DNA from: Frigoribacterium sp. Leaf186
GTDB taxonomy: Bacteria; Actinomycetota; Actinomycetes; Actinomycetales; Microbacteriaceae
Assembly: GCF_001423905.1 (NCBI RefSeq)
Contig: NZ_LMPQ01000011.1
Coordinates: 143,869-207,868 of the forward strand
Direction of reading: 5' to 3'
DNA length: 64,000 nucleotides
The notes under the pieces were generated by a model. That model searched no databases, had not been told where the DNA came from, and saw nothing but the letters and a program-made list of their open reading frames with translations. Made by a program: the position numbers and the translations under genes. Below are positions 49,979-58,786 of the stretch, piece by piece. The first letter of the stretch is position 1. Every line of letters begins with the position of its first letter.

Positions 49979-52576
49979 ATGAGCGCGACAGTCACCGACC
50001 TCCGCGTCGAGCACGGCCGGGCGGCGCTGGGCCTCGGCACCCCCCGTCCCCGTCTGAGCTGGCAGCTGGCCGGCCCGTCCGGCTGGCAGCAGGAGTCCGT
50101 CGAGATCGCCCTCGAGACCGGGGGGCGACAGGTCGCGACGGCCGTGGTCGGGACGCGCGACCAGGTGCTCGTGCCCTGGCCCTTCGCCGACCTGGCATCT
50201 CGGCAGCGAGCAGGGGTCCGCGTGCGCGTGACGGGAGTCGACGGCTCGACGTCGCCCTGGAGCCCGGCGACGTCCGTCGAGGCGGGCCTCCTGGAGCCGT
50301 CCGACTGGCGCGCGCGACCGGTCGGCGCATCGTGGGCGGAGGAGGCCGGCACGGACCGCCGCCCCTCCCGGGTCCGGCGGGCCTTCCGCCTCGACGGCGA
50401 CGTCGTCTCCGCCCGCCTGTACGCGACGGCCCACGGCGTCTTCGAGGCCGAGCTGAACGGGGTCCGCGTCGGCGACGACGAGCTCTCGCCGGGCTGGACC
50501 TCGTACGACACCCGGCTGCGCTACCGGACCTACGACGTCACCGACCTGGTCGAGACCGGTGAGAACGCGATCGGCGCCTGGCTCGGCGACGGCTGGTACC
50601 GCGGGCGCCTCGGCTTCAACGGCGGGTACCACGATCTCTACGGGACGGATCTGTCGTTCCTCGCCCAGCTCGAGGTCGAGCTCGCCGACGGGACACGCGT
50701 CGTCGTCGCCACCGACGACACGTGGGAGGCGGCCCCCAGCCCCATCTCGTTCAGCGGGCTCTACGACGGCGAACGCCACGACCTGCGGCTCGACGACGAC
50801 GGCTGGTCGCGGGCGGGGTCGGATCGAGACGGCTGGACGCCGGTGACCGTCCGCGCGCGTGATCCGCGCACGCTGGTCGCGCCCGAACAGCCGCCGGTGC
50901 GCTGCACCGAGGAGATCGCCCCGCTCGCGCACTGGACGACGTCTCGCGGCTCCGTGGTGCTCGACTTCGGCCAGAACCTCGTCGGTCGGCTCCGCATCAC
51001 GGTCGACGGCGAGGCGGGCCGCCAGGTGACCCTGCGCCACGCCGAGGTGCTGCAGGAGGGCGAGCTCTACCGGCGCACGCTCCGCCTGGCCGCGGCGGAG
51101 GACGTCGTGACCCTGGGAGGCGGCGGCCCGGTCACCTGGGAGCCCCGCTTCACGATCCACGGCTTCCGCTACGCCGAGGTCGAGGGCTGGCCGGGGGACT
51201 TCGACCCGGCCTCGGTCGTCGCGCGCGTGCTGCACACCGACATGGAGCGCACGGGGTGGTTCGCCTGCTCCGACCCGAGCCTGGAGCGCCTGCACGAGAA
51301 CGTGCTGTGGAGCACCCGCGGCAACTTCGTCGACATCCCGACCGACTGCCCCCAGCGCGACGAGCGCCTGGGTTGGACGGGTGACATCCAGGTGTTCGCG
51401 CCCACCGCCTCCTACCTGTACGACTGCTCGGGCATGCTCGGCTCGTGGCTGCAGGACCTCGCCGTCGACCAACTGCCCGACGGCACCGTGCCGTGGTTCG
51501 TGCCGCGGATCCCCGGCGGCCCGTCGTGGGAGCCGATCGAGTCGGGCGCGGTCTGGGGCGACGCCGCCGTGCTCACACCGTGGACGCTCTGGGAGCGGTT
51601 CGGCGACGCCGGCGTGCTGGCCCGACAGTGGGACTCGGCCAAGGCCTGGGTGGACCTGATCCTCGCCCGGGCCGGGGACGACCGGATCTGGGACGAGGGC
51701 TTCCAGCTCGGCGACTGGCTCGACCCGGCCGCCCCGCCGGACGACCCGGCCGACGCACTCACCGACCGGTACCTCGTCGCCACGGCGTACCTGTACTGGT
51801 CGACCCGCCACCTGGCGGACACCGCCGTCGTCCTGGGCAAGGACGCCGAAGGTGCGCGTTACGACGCGATCGCTGAGGAGGTGCGCAAGGCCTTCGCGGG
51901 TCGCTACACCGACGGCGGCGGCCGGACGACGAGTGACGCGCAGACCGCGTACGGCCTGGCCCTCGAGTTCGGGCTCGTCCGGGGCCACGAGGCGCAGGCG
52001 GCCGGAGACCGACTCGCCGAGCTCGTGAGCGAGGCCGGGAACCGCATCGCGACGGGCTTCGCCGGCACCCCGGTCGTCGCGCCCGCCCTGACGCGGACGG
52101 GCCACGTCGCGAGGGCGTACGACCTGGTCCTCGAGCGTTCGTGCCCGTCGTGGCTGTACACCGTCGACATGGGCGGGACGACCATCTGGGAGCGCTGGGA
52201 CAGCATGCTCCCGGACGGCACGGTCAACCCGGGCGAGATGACGAGCTTCAACCACTACGCGCTCGGCGCCGTGGCGGACTGGATGCACGCCACCGTCGCG
52301 GGGCTGGCGCCCTCGGCACCCGGCTGGCGCCGGGTCCGCTTCGCCCCGCGACCCGGCGGCGGGCTGACGCACGCGTCGGGTCGACACCTCTCGCCCTACG
52401 GCGAGGTGTCGTCGTCGTGGCGTGTCGAGGGCGAGGTCTTCACGCTCACGGTGGCCCTGCCCGTCGGCACGACCGGCGAGGTCTCGTTGCCCGACGGCAC
52501 GATCGTCGAGGTGTCGCACGGGCGGCACGAGTTCACGTGCGCCGCGGTCGTTCCCGTCGTCGGCGCGGCGGGCTGA
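49979..52576 (+). CDS. rhmA: GH78 alpha-L-rhamnosidase
   Basis: 865 residues without a signal peptide, so it acts in the cytoplasm on imported rhamnosides. N-terminal beta domains (~1-150, Bac_rhamnosid_N type), a LamG-like region, then the (alpha/alpha)6 barrel. DCPQRDERLGWTGDIQ (~455) carries the family's acidic catalytic residues, and GFQLGDWLDP and GGTTIWERWDS are further barrel motifs; a C-terminal beta domain follows. Hydrolysis frees L-rhamnose for the operon to the right. It starts 2 bases after the permease stop, and its stop directly abuts the convergent lacI stop (52576/52577). The symbol follows common usage for bacterial alpha-L-rhamnosidases and is tentative. Confidence 0.9.
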   Translation: MSATVTDLRVEHGRAALGLGTPRPRLSWQLAGPSGWQQESVEIALETGGRQVATAVVGTRDQVLVPWPFADLASRQRAGVRVRVTGVDGSTSPWSPATSVEAGLLEPSDWRARPVGASWAEEAGTDRRPSRVRRAFRLDGDVVSARLYATAHGVFEAELNGVRVGDDELSPGWTSYDTRLRYRTYDVTDLVETGENAIGAWLGDGWYRGRLGFNGGYHDLYGTDLSFLAQLEVELADGTRVVVATDDTWEAAPSPISFSGLYDGERHDLRLDDDGWSRAGSDRDGWTPVTVRARDPRTLVAPEQPPVRCTEEIAPLAHWTTSRGSVVLDFGQNLVGRLRITVDGEAGRQVTLRHAEVLQEGELYRRTLRLAAAEDVVTLGGGGPVTWEPRFTIHGFRYAEVEGWPGDFDPASVVARVLHTDMERTGWFACSDPSLERLHENVLWSTRGNFVDIPTDCPQRDERLGWTGDIQVFAPTASYLYDCSGMLGSWLQDLAVDQLPDGTVPWFVPRIPGGPSWEPIESGAVWGDAAVLTPWTLWERFGDAGVLARQWDSAKAWVDLILARAGDDRIWDEGFQLGDWLDPAAPPDDPADALTDRYLVATAYLYWSTRHLADTAVVLGKDAEGARYDAIAEEVRKAFAGRYTDGGGRTTSDAQTAYGLALEFGLVRGHEAQAAGDRLAELVSEAGNRIATGFAGTPVVAPALTRTGHVARAYDLVLERSCPSWLYTVDMGGTTIWERWDSMLPDGTVNPGEMTSFNHYALGAVADWMHATVAGLAPSAPGWRRVRFAPRPGGGLTHASGRHLSPYGEVSSSWRVEGEVFTLTVALPVGTTGEVSLPDGTIVEVSHGRHEFTCAAVVPVVGAAG

Positions 52577-53611
52577 TCAGGCCTCGGGCACGGTGCTCGC
52601 GCGGACCACGAGCTCGGGCGCGAAGACGACCCGGCGCGGCTCGCGTGCCGGATCGTCGATCTCGTCCTGGAGGATGTCCATCGCCGTCCGCCCGATCAAG
52701 GCGCTGGGCTGGCGGATCGAGCTGAGCGGCACCACGGCGGCGCGGGCGAAGTCGATGTCGTCGTAGCCGATCAGGGCCACGTCGTCGGGCACGCGCAGGT
52801 CGCCGAGCATCACCAGCGACTGCAGCACGCCCATCGCGACGAGGTCGTTCGCGGCGAAGACCGCGTCGGGTCGCTCGTCCGCCGGGCGCGACATGAGCCC
52901 GGCGGCGGCGGCGCGACCGTGCTCGACCGTGAGTGCCGGCACCTCGACGACCTCGAGCACGACCTGCTCGGAGACCGTGGCCTCCGCGTTCGCGGCGCGC
53001 ACCGCCTCCTGCGCGCCCTGCAGCCGGTCGGCCACCTGCTGCAGGTCGAGGGGGCCGCCGACGAACGTGAGACGGCGGCGACCGATGGACAGGAGGTGCT
53101 CGGCGGCCAGCTGACCCCCGCGCACGTCGTCGACCGAGACCGACGAGAAGTCGGTGAGCTCGGCCTGCCGGTCGACGAGCACCGCGGGGGTCCCGCGTCG
53201 CCGCAGTCGCGCCAGCCGGGCGGTGACGTCGCCGACCGGGGAGATGAGGATGCCGAGCACGCGGTTCTCCTCGAAGAGGTCGAGGTAATGCGCCTCGCGC
53301 TCGACCTGCTGGTCGCTGTTGCCGAGCAGGACGACGCGGCCGGCCTTCTCGGCGGCGGTCTCCGCCCCGCGGGCGACGTCGGAGAAGAACGGGTTGCCGC
53401 CGTCGAGGATCACGAGCCCGATGGCCCGGCTGGCCCCGGCTCGGAGCTGTCGGGCGGCGTCGTTCCGGACGAAGCCGAGCTCGTCGATCGCCGCGTGCAC
53501 CCGCTCCACCGTGGCGGGGCTGACCTTGTCCGGCCGGTTCAGCACGTTGGACACGGTGCCGACCGAGACGCCCGCGCTCGTCGCGACGTCACGGATGCTC
53601 ACCGACTCCAC
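52577..53611 (-). CDS. LacI-family repressor of the L-rhamnose operon
   Basis: 344 residues with helix-turn-helix IRDVATSAGVSVGTVSNVLN and effector domain (IGLVILDGGNPFFSDVARGA, RRLTFVGGPLDLQQVADRLQ, IGYDDIDFARAAVVPLSSIR). It is divergent from the rhamnose importer operon, with the palindrome TGAAACGATTCA between the two; a second identical site precedes the mutarotase-isomerase genes, so both are likely repressed by this protein. Confidence 0.9.
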   Translation of the reverse strand: MESVSIRDVATSAGVSVGTVSNVLNRPDKVSPATVERVHAAIDELGFVRNDAARQLRAGASRAIGLVILDGGNPFFSDVARGAETAAEKAGRVVLLGNSDQQVEREAHYLDLFEENRVLGILISPVGDVTARLARLRRRGTPAVLVDRQAELTDFSSVSVDDVRGGQLAAEHLLSIGRRRLTFVGGPLDLQQVADRLQGAQEAVRAANAEATVSEQVVLEVVEVPALTVEHGRAAAAGLMSRPADERPDAVFAANDLVAMGVLQSLVMLGDLRVPDDVALIGYDDIDFARAAVVPLSSIRQPSALIGRTAMDILQDEIDDPAREPRRVVFAPELVVRASTVPEA

Positions 53612-53766
53612 CCGCGCCTCCTGCCCTGGGTCGTGCTCTCTGACGACGGGGCCGAGTCTAGGCCGGGCCTCACCGGGGGCGCCGACCGGCGAGCCGCGGG
53701 CAGCCGAGACGCAACTGGTGCTTGACGTCGTCCCGGCCCGCCCCTACTGTCATCCCCAACACCTTT

Positions 53767-53778
53767 TGAAACGATTCA
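53767..53778. promoter_or_regulatory. Operator of the L-rhamnose regulon, site 1
   Basis: TGAAACGATTCA, within the longer near-palindrome TTTTGAAACGATTCATTT, 24 bases before the ATPase start. Identical to 60353-60364. Confidence 0.8.
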
Positions 53779-53801
53779 TTTCTCGATGAGGAGAACGATC
53801 G

Positions 53802-55409
53802 ATGACGATCGACCCCACGCCCGTCGGCCTCTCGCCGACGGCCCCCGTGCTCGAGCTGAGGGGGGCTCGCAAGACGTTCGGCGCCGTGGTCGCCCTGGCC
53901 AGCGGCAGCGTGCAGCTTCGGGCCGGCGAGATCAACGCCCTCGTCGGCGAGAACGGCGCAGGCAAGTCGACGATGGTCAAGATCCTCGCCGGGGTGCACC
54001 AGCCCGACAGTGGCGAGTTCCTCTTCGACGGGCACCCGATCGTCTTCCGCACGCCGGCCGAGAGCAAGGCCGCCGGCGTGAGCGTCATCTACCAGGAGCC
54101 GACGCTCTTCCCCGACCTCACCGTCGCCGAGAACATCTTCGTCGGCCGCCAGCCCACCTCGCGCCTCGGCTTCATCGACCGTGCGAAGATGCGTGCCGAC
54201 GCGCGCGCCCTGTTCGAACGGCTCGGCGTGCCCATCGACCCCGACCGCGTCGCCGAGGGCCTCTCGATCGCCGACCAGCAGATCATCGAGATCGCCAAGG
54301 CCATCTCGCTCGACGCCAAGGTCCTGATCATGGACGAGCCCACGGCCGCCCTCAGCGGCGTCGAGGTCGAGCGCCTGTTCGGTGTCGCCCGGGCGCTCCG
54401 TGACCGCGGCAGCGCGATCATGTTCATCTCTCACCGCTTCGACGAGGTCTTCGGCCTCAGCGACCGCATCACGGTGATGCGTGACGGCGCCTTCATCTCG
54501 GAGCACGCGACCGGCGACGTCACGACGGCCGAGATCGTCCGCGCGATGGTCGGCCGCGACGTCGACCAGCTGTTCCCCAAGCAGGAGGCGCGGATCGGCG
54601 AGCCAGTCGTCACCGTCGAGGGCCTGACGCGGCACGGCGTCTTCCACGACGTGTCGTTCGAGGTGCGGGCCGGCGAGATCGTCGGCCTGGCCGGCCTCGT
54701 CGGCGCGGGCCGCACCGAGGTCGCCCGCGCGCTCTTCGGCATCGATCGCTACGACGCCGGCAGCGTCACGGTGAACGGCAAGCCGCTCGCCCGCCGCGAC
54801 CCGATGGCCGCCATCACCGCGGGCATCGGCTTCGTGCCGGAGGACCGCCGCAAGCAAGGCCTCGTGATGGACATGTCGGTCAGCCGCAACACCACGCTGA
54901 CCCTCCGCAGGACGCTGAGCCGCTTCGGCCTGGTCAGTGCCCGACGCGAGCGGGAGGCGGCGGCCGACTGGTCGCAGCGACTCCAGGTCAAGACCGGCAG
55001 CCAGGAGCTCGCCGTCGCGACCCTGTCAGGCGGCAACCAGCAGAAGGTCGTGCTGGCGAAGTGGCTGGCGACCGACCCGACCTTCCTGATCGTGGACGAG
55101 CCGACCCGTGGCATCGACGTCGGCACGAAGAGCGAGGTGCACCGGCTGATCAGCGACCTCGCCGGCCGCGGCATCGCCGTGCTGATGATCTCGTCCGAGC
55201 TGCCGGAGGTGCTCGGCATGGCCGACCGGGTGCTCGTCATGCACGAGGGGCGGCTCACGGCGACCCTCGACCGCGCCGACGCCACGGCCGAGCGCGTCAT
55301 GCACGCGGCGACAGGGTCGGACGCGGCGGACCTGATCGAGGCCGCGCCGACCGCTCCCGCAGCCAGCCCGACCACGCCCCCGACAGCGACCGCAGAGGCC
55401 ACCCGATGA
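53802..55409 (+). CDS. rhaT: L-rhamnose ABC transporter ATPase
   Basis: 535 residues. Domain 1: Walker A GENGAGKST (49-57), signature LSIADQQIIEIAKA, Walker B VLIMDEPTAALSG. Domain 2: GLVGAGRTEV, LSGGNQQKVVLAKW, LIVDEPTRGID. This is the RhaT type of the rhizobial RhaSTPQ system rather than the E. coli RhaT symporter. The C-terminal ~35 residues are Ala/Pro/Thr-rich. GAGGAG precedes the ATG. Stop and next start overlap (ATGA at 55406). Confidence 0.9.
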   Translation: MTIDPTPVGLSPTAPVLELRGARKTFGAVVALASGSVQLRAGEINALVGENGAGKSTMVKILAGVHQPDSGEFLFDGHPIVFRTPAESKAAGVSVIYQEPTLFPDLTVAENIFVGRQPTSRLGFIDRAKMRADARALFERLGVPIDPDRVAEGLSIADQQIIEIAKAISLDAKVLIMDEPTAALSGVEVERLFGVARALRDRGSAIMFISHRFDEVFGLSDRITVMRDGAFISEHATGDVTTAEIVRAMVGRDVDQLFPKQEARIGEPVVTVEGLTRHGVFHDVSFEVRAGEIVGLAGLVGAGRTEVARALFGIDRYDAGSVTVNGKPLARRDPMAAITAGIGFVPEDRRKQGLVMDMSVSRNTTLTLRRTLSRFGLVSARREREAAADWSQRLQVKTGSQELAVATLSGGNQQKVVLAKWLATDPTFLIVDEPTRGIDVGTKSEVHRLISDLAGRGIAVLMISSELPEVLGMADRVLVMHEGRLTATLDRADATAERVMHAATGSDAADLIEAAPTAPAASPTTPPTATAEATR

Positions 55410-56437
55410 CCACCTCCCACGCCCTCGCGCCTGCCCCCACGTCGGGACGGAGCCCTCTCGCCTCGGTGTTCCGGCAGCGCGAGGTGCCGGTCGCGTCCGC
55501 CCTCGTCGTGCTGGTGATCGTCACCACGATCGCGAACCCGCTCTTCGTCTCGGCCCAAGGCGTCAAGGACCTGATGCTCAACGCGACGATCACGGTGATC
55601 ATGGCCGTCGGCCTCGGCACCGTCATCATCACGAACAACATCGACCTCTCGGTGGGCTCGATCCTCGGCCTCGTCGCCTTCGCGACCGGCACGGTGTTCG
55701 CCGCCGCCCCGGACATCCCGATCGTGTTCGTGTTCCTGATCGGGCTCGCGATCGGGGCGGTGCTCGGGGCCGTGAACGGGTTCCTGGTGACCGTGGCGAG
55801 GGTGCCGTCGCTCGTGATCACGCTCGGCATGCTCTACATCTACCGCGGCCTCAACAACGCCTGGGCCGGCGGTCAGCAGTACTTCGCCGGCGACCGGCCC
55901 GCCGCCTTCGGGCGCCTGTCGGTCGACACCGTGCTCGGCATCCCGATCATCACGATCATCGCCGTGGTCGTCGTCGTGCTCGTCGCCGTGTTCCTGGCCC
56001 GCACGCGGCCCGGCCGCGACCTGTACGCCATCGGCTCGGACGAAGAGGCGGCGCGCCTGTTCGGGATCGCGGTGAACAGGCGGGTCGTCACGGCCTTCGT
56101 CCTCAACGGCACGCTGACCGGCCTGGCGGGCGTGCTCTACGCCAGCCGCTTCAACTCGGTCGGCGCGACGACCGGCACCGGGCTCGAGCTGGACATCGTC
56201 GCCGCGGCCGTCGTGGGCGGCATCGCCATCTTCGGCGGCTCGGGCAGCGTCGTCGGCGCGGCGATCGGCGCCGTGCTGCTGACCACCATCACGAGCAGCC
56301 TCACCGCCCTCGGCGTCGACAAGTTCTGGCAGCAGGCCATCGTCGGCGTCCTCATCCTGACCGCCATCCTCGTCGAGCGGATCGCCTCGATCCGCAAGGC
56401 CCGACGACTGCGCACGAGCGAGGCCACCAATGCCTGA
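55406..56437 (+). CDS. rhaP: L-rhamnose ABC permease
   Basis: 343 residues, CUT2 permease with about nine membrane segments. GLGTVIITNNIDLSVGSILG is the conserved loop (TNNIDLSVG in place of the common TGGIDLSVG), and LELDIVAAAVVGGIAIFGGS the pore motif, both usual for RhaP. Overlaps the ATPase by four bases and the next permease by eight, indicating coupled translation. Confidence 0.88.
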   Translation: MTTSHALAPAPTSGRSPLASVFRQREVPVASALVVLVIVTTIANPLFVSAQGVKDLMLNATITVIMAVGLGTVIITNNIDLSVGSILGLVAFATGTVFAAAPDIPIVFVFLIGLAIGAVLGAVNGFLVTVARVPSLVITLGMLYIYRGLNNAWAGGQQYFAGDRPAAFGRLSVDTVLGIPIITIIAVVVVVLVAVFLARTRPGRDLYAIGSDEEAARLFGIAVNRRVVTAFVLNGTLTGLAGVLYASRFNSVGATTGTGLELDIVAAAVVGGIAIFGGSGSVVGAAIGAVLLTTITSSLTALGVDKFWQQAIVGVLILTAILVERIASIRKARRLRTSEATNA

Positions 56438-57536
56438 CCAGACCGTCACCCGAGCTCCCGAGGCCTCCGCCGACTCCTCGTCCTCTGCCCGCGCCGGCGC
56501 CCGTGACCCCGGTGCCCGCGCCGAGCGGGCGCTGCGCCGTCGCCGCCTGCTCACCGGCCGCGGGGCGATCATGGTCTGGGCCCTGCTCGCGACCCTGCTC
56601 GTCTGTGCCCTGACGGTGCCCCGGTTCGCCAGCGTGCAGACCACCGGGTTCCTGCTGCTCGACGCCATCCCGATCCTCATGATCGCGATGCCGATGGCGC
56701 TCGTCGTGATCACCGGAGAGATCGACCTCTCGGTCGCCAGCACCGCCGGCCTGACGAGCGCGACGATGGGCGTGCTGTGGGCCGCCGGCTGGGGCATCCC
56801 CGAGATCTTCGTCGTCTGCGTGCTGATCGGCGTCGTCTGCGGCGCCCTGAACGGCGCGCTCGTGACGACGATCGGGCTGCCGAGCCTGGCGGTCACCATC
56901 GGCACCCTCGCCCTCTACCGCGGGCTCGCCCTCGTCGTGATCGGCGACGACGCCGTCGCCAACTTCCCGCCCGGGCTCACCTCGTTCTTCACGTCGAAGA
57001 TCGGCGGCACGGGCATCCCCACGGTGATGATCGGCGTCGTCGTCGTGATCCTCTTCTTCGGGGTGCTGCTGCACTTCAGCTCGTTCGGCCGGGCACTGCC
57101 CGCGATCGGCTTCAGCAAAGAGGCCGCGAGCTTCGTCGGCGTCCACGTCGGCCGTGCCAAGTTCTGGATGTTCGTCTCGACCGGCGTCGTCTCGGCCCTG
57201 GTCGGCATCTACTGGACCCTCCGCTACTCGAGCGCCCGCAGCGACAACGCGACCGGCATCGAGCTGGCCGTGATCGCCGCGGTGCTGCTCGGCGGCGTCT
57301 CGATCTTCGGCGGCCGCGGCTCGATCCCCGGCGTCGTCGCCGGCGTGCTGATCATCTCGAGCATCAGCTACGCGCTGCGGCTCGGCGGCATCAGCGACGT
57401 CGTGCTCAACGTCGTCACCGGGCTCCTGCTCGTCGGGAGCGTGGTGACGCCGAGCCTGATCTCGGTCGTCCGCGAGAAGACCCGAGCGAGACGGGCGGCG
57501 AGGGCCGTGCTGGCCCGGTCGGCCGAGCACGCCTGA
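56430..57536 (+). CDS. rhaQ: L-rhamnose ABC permease, partner
   Basis: 368 residues. A ~45-residue Ala/Arg-rich cytoplasmic leader precedes the membrane segments; MALVVITGEIDLSVASTAGL and ELAVIAAVLLGGVSIFGGRG are the RhaQ-type versions of the CUT2 motifs (TGEIDLSVA). It overlaps the previous gene by eight bases. A 71-base C-rich gap follows before the binding-protein gene. Confidence 0.88.
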   Translation: MPDQTVTRAPEASADSSSSARAGARDPGARAERALRRRRLLTGRGAIMVWALLATLLVCALTVPRFASVQTTGFLLLDAIPILMIAMPMALVVITGEIDLSVASTAGLTSATMGVLWAAGWGIPEIFVVCVLIGVVCGALNGALVTTIGLPSLAVTIGTLALYRGLALVVIGDDAVANFPPGLTSFFTSKIGGTGIPTVMIGVVVVILFFGVLLHFSSFGRALPAIGFSKEAASFVGVHVGRAKFWMFVSTGVVSALVGIYWTLRYSSARSDNATGIELAVIAAVLLGGVSIFGGRGSIPGVVAGVLIISSISYALRLGGISDVVLNVVTGLLLVGSVVTPSLISVVREKTRARRAARAVLARSAEHA

Positions 57537-57607
57537 GCCGCCCCCCGAACCCACCCGCACCACCACACCTCACCCGCACCGCCCCACCCACAGCAAAGGA
57601 CAGAACG

Positions 57608-58672
57608 ATGGAGTTCCCCACTCACACCCGAGGCCGCGCCCTCCGGCGTGCCGCCGCCGCGGTCGCCGCCCTCGCGACCGTCACCCTCGTCGCCTCCGGC
57701 TGCGCCCTCACGGCGGCCAGCGACGACGCCAGCTCGGGCTCCGGCTCGGGCGGCACCGAGTCGATCGCCTTCGTGCCGAAGCAGCTCAACAACCCGTACA
57801 CCGACGTCGTGCTCGGCGGCGGTGAGAAGGCGTCGAAGGCCATCGGCTACGACTACAGCGTCGTCGGCCCCCTCGAGGCCAGCGCCTCGTCTCAGGTCAC
57901 GTTCCTCAACACGCTCACGCAGCAGGGCACGAACGTCATCGTCATCGCCGCGAACGACCCCGACGCGGTCGGCCCGGCCCTGAAAGAGGCGCGCGACGGC
58001 GGCGCGAAGATCGTCGCGTTCGACTCGGACACCAACCCCGACTACCGCGACGTGTTCGTCAGCCAGGTCGAGGCGAAGGACGTCGCGCTGATCCAGATCC
58101 GCCAGATGAGCGAGCAGATCGGCGGCCAGGGCGACATCGCGATCCTGTCGGCCACCGCGAACGCGACCAACCAGAACGAGTGGATCAAGTACATCCAGGA
58201 GGAGGTCGACACGAATCCCGACTACGCGGGGATCACCATCGTCTCGACCGTCTACGGCGACGACGACGACGCGAAGTCGTTCCAGGAGGCACAGGGCCTG
58301 CTCCAGGCCAACCCCGACCTCAAGGGCATCATCTCGCCCACCACGGTCGGCATCGCCGCGACGGCCCGCTACCTCTCGACTTCGGAGTACAAGGGCAAGG
58401 TCGCACTGACCGGGCTCGGCCTGCCGAACGAGATGCGAGAGTTCGTCAAGGACGGCACCGTCACCGCGTTCGCCCTGTGGGACCCGGCTCAGCTCGGAGA
58501 GGTCGCGGCCTACGCCGGCCAGGCCCTCGTCGACGGCACGATCACCGGTGCCGAGGGCGACACGTTCACCGCGGGCGACCTCGGCGAGCGCACGGTCGGC
58601 GCCGACGGCATCGTCATCGTCGGACCGCCGACGGAGTTCGACGTCGACAACATCGACGACTACGACTTCTAG
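57608..58672 (+). CDS. rhaS: L-rhamnose-binding lipoprotein
   Basis: 354 residues with lipobox LVASGC (Cys32) and a Ser/Gly linker, then a type I periplasmic-binding fold (SIAFVPKQLNNPYTDVVLGG, IVIAANDPDAVGPALKEARD, VAFDSDTNPDYRDVFVSQ) characteristic of RhaS/AI-2 type proteins. It delivers L-rhamnose to RhaPQ. It comes last among the transporter genes, preceded by AAAGGA and followed by a hairpin, giving the third binding-protein gene in the window with this arrangement. Confidence 0.9.
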   Translation: MEFPTHTRGRALRRAAAAVAALATVTLVASGCALTAASDDASSGSGSGGTESIAFVPKQLNNPYTDVVLGGGEKASKAIGYDYSVVGPLEASASSQVTFLNTLTQQGTNVIVIAANDPDAVGPALKEARDGGAKIVAFDSDTNPDYRDVFVSQVEAKDVALIQIRQMSEQIGGQGDIAILSATANATNQNEWIKYIQEEVDTNPDYAGITIVSTVYGDDDDAKSFQEAQGLLQANPDLKGIISPTTVGIAATARYLSTSEYKGKVALTGLGLPNEMREFVKDGTVTAFALWDPAQLGEVAAYAGQALVDGTITGAEGDTFTAGDLGERTVGADGIVIVGPPTEFDVDNIDDYDF

Positions 58673-58685
58673 TCGTCATCCGTGA

Positions 58686-58725
58686 CCGGAGGCGACGGGG
58701 TCACCACCTGACCCGCCGCCTCCGG
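58686..58725 (+). promoter_or_regulatory. Hairpin after the rhamnose-binding-protein gene
   Basis: CCGGAGGCG (58686-58694) and CGCCTCCGG (58717-58725) pair, with CGGGGTCA/TGACCCG pairing inside. It separates the transporter genes from the catabolic genes of the operon. Confidence 0.6.
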
Positions 58726-58786
58726 ACACCCTCCCTCGACACCGGACCCGCGCCTCCTCGGCGCCGTCGCATCGGAGCGATCGCCC

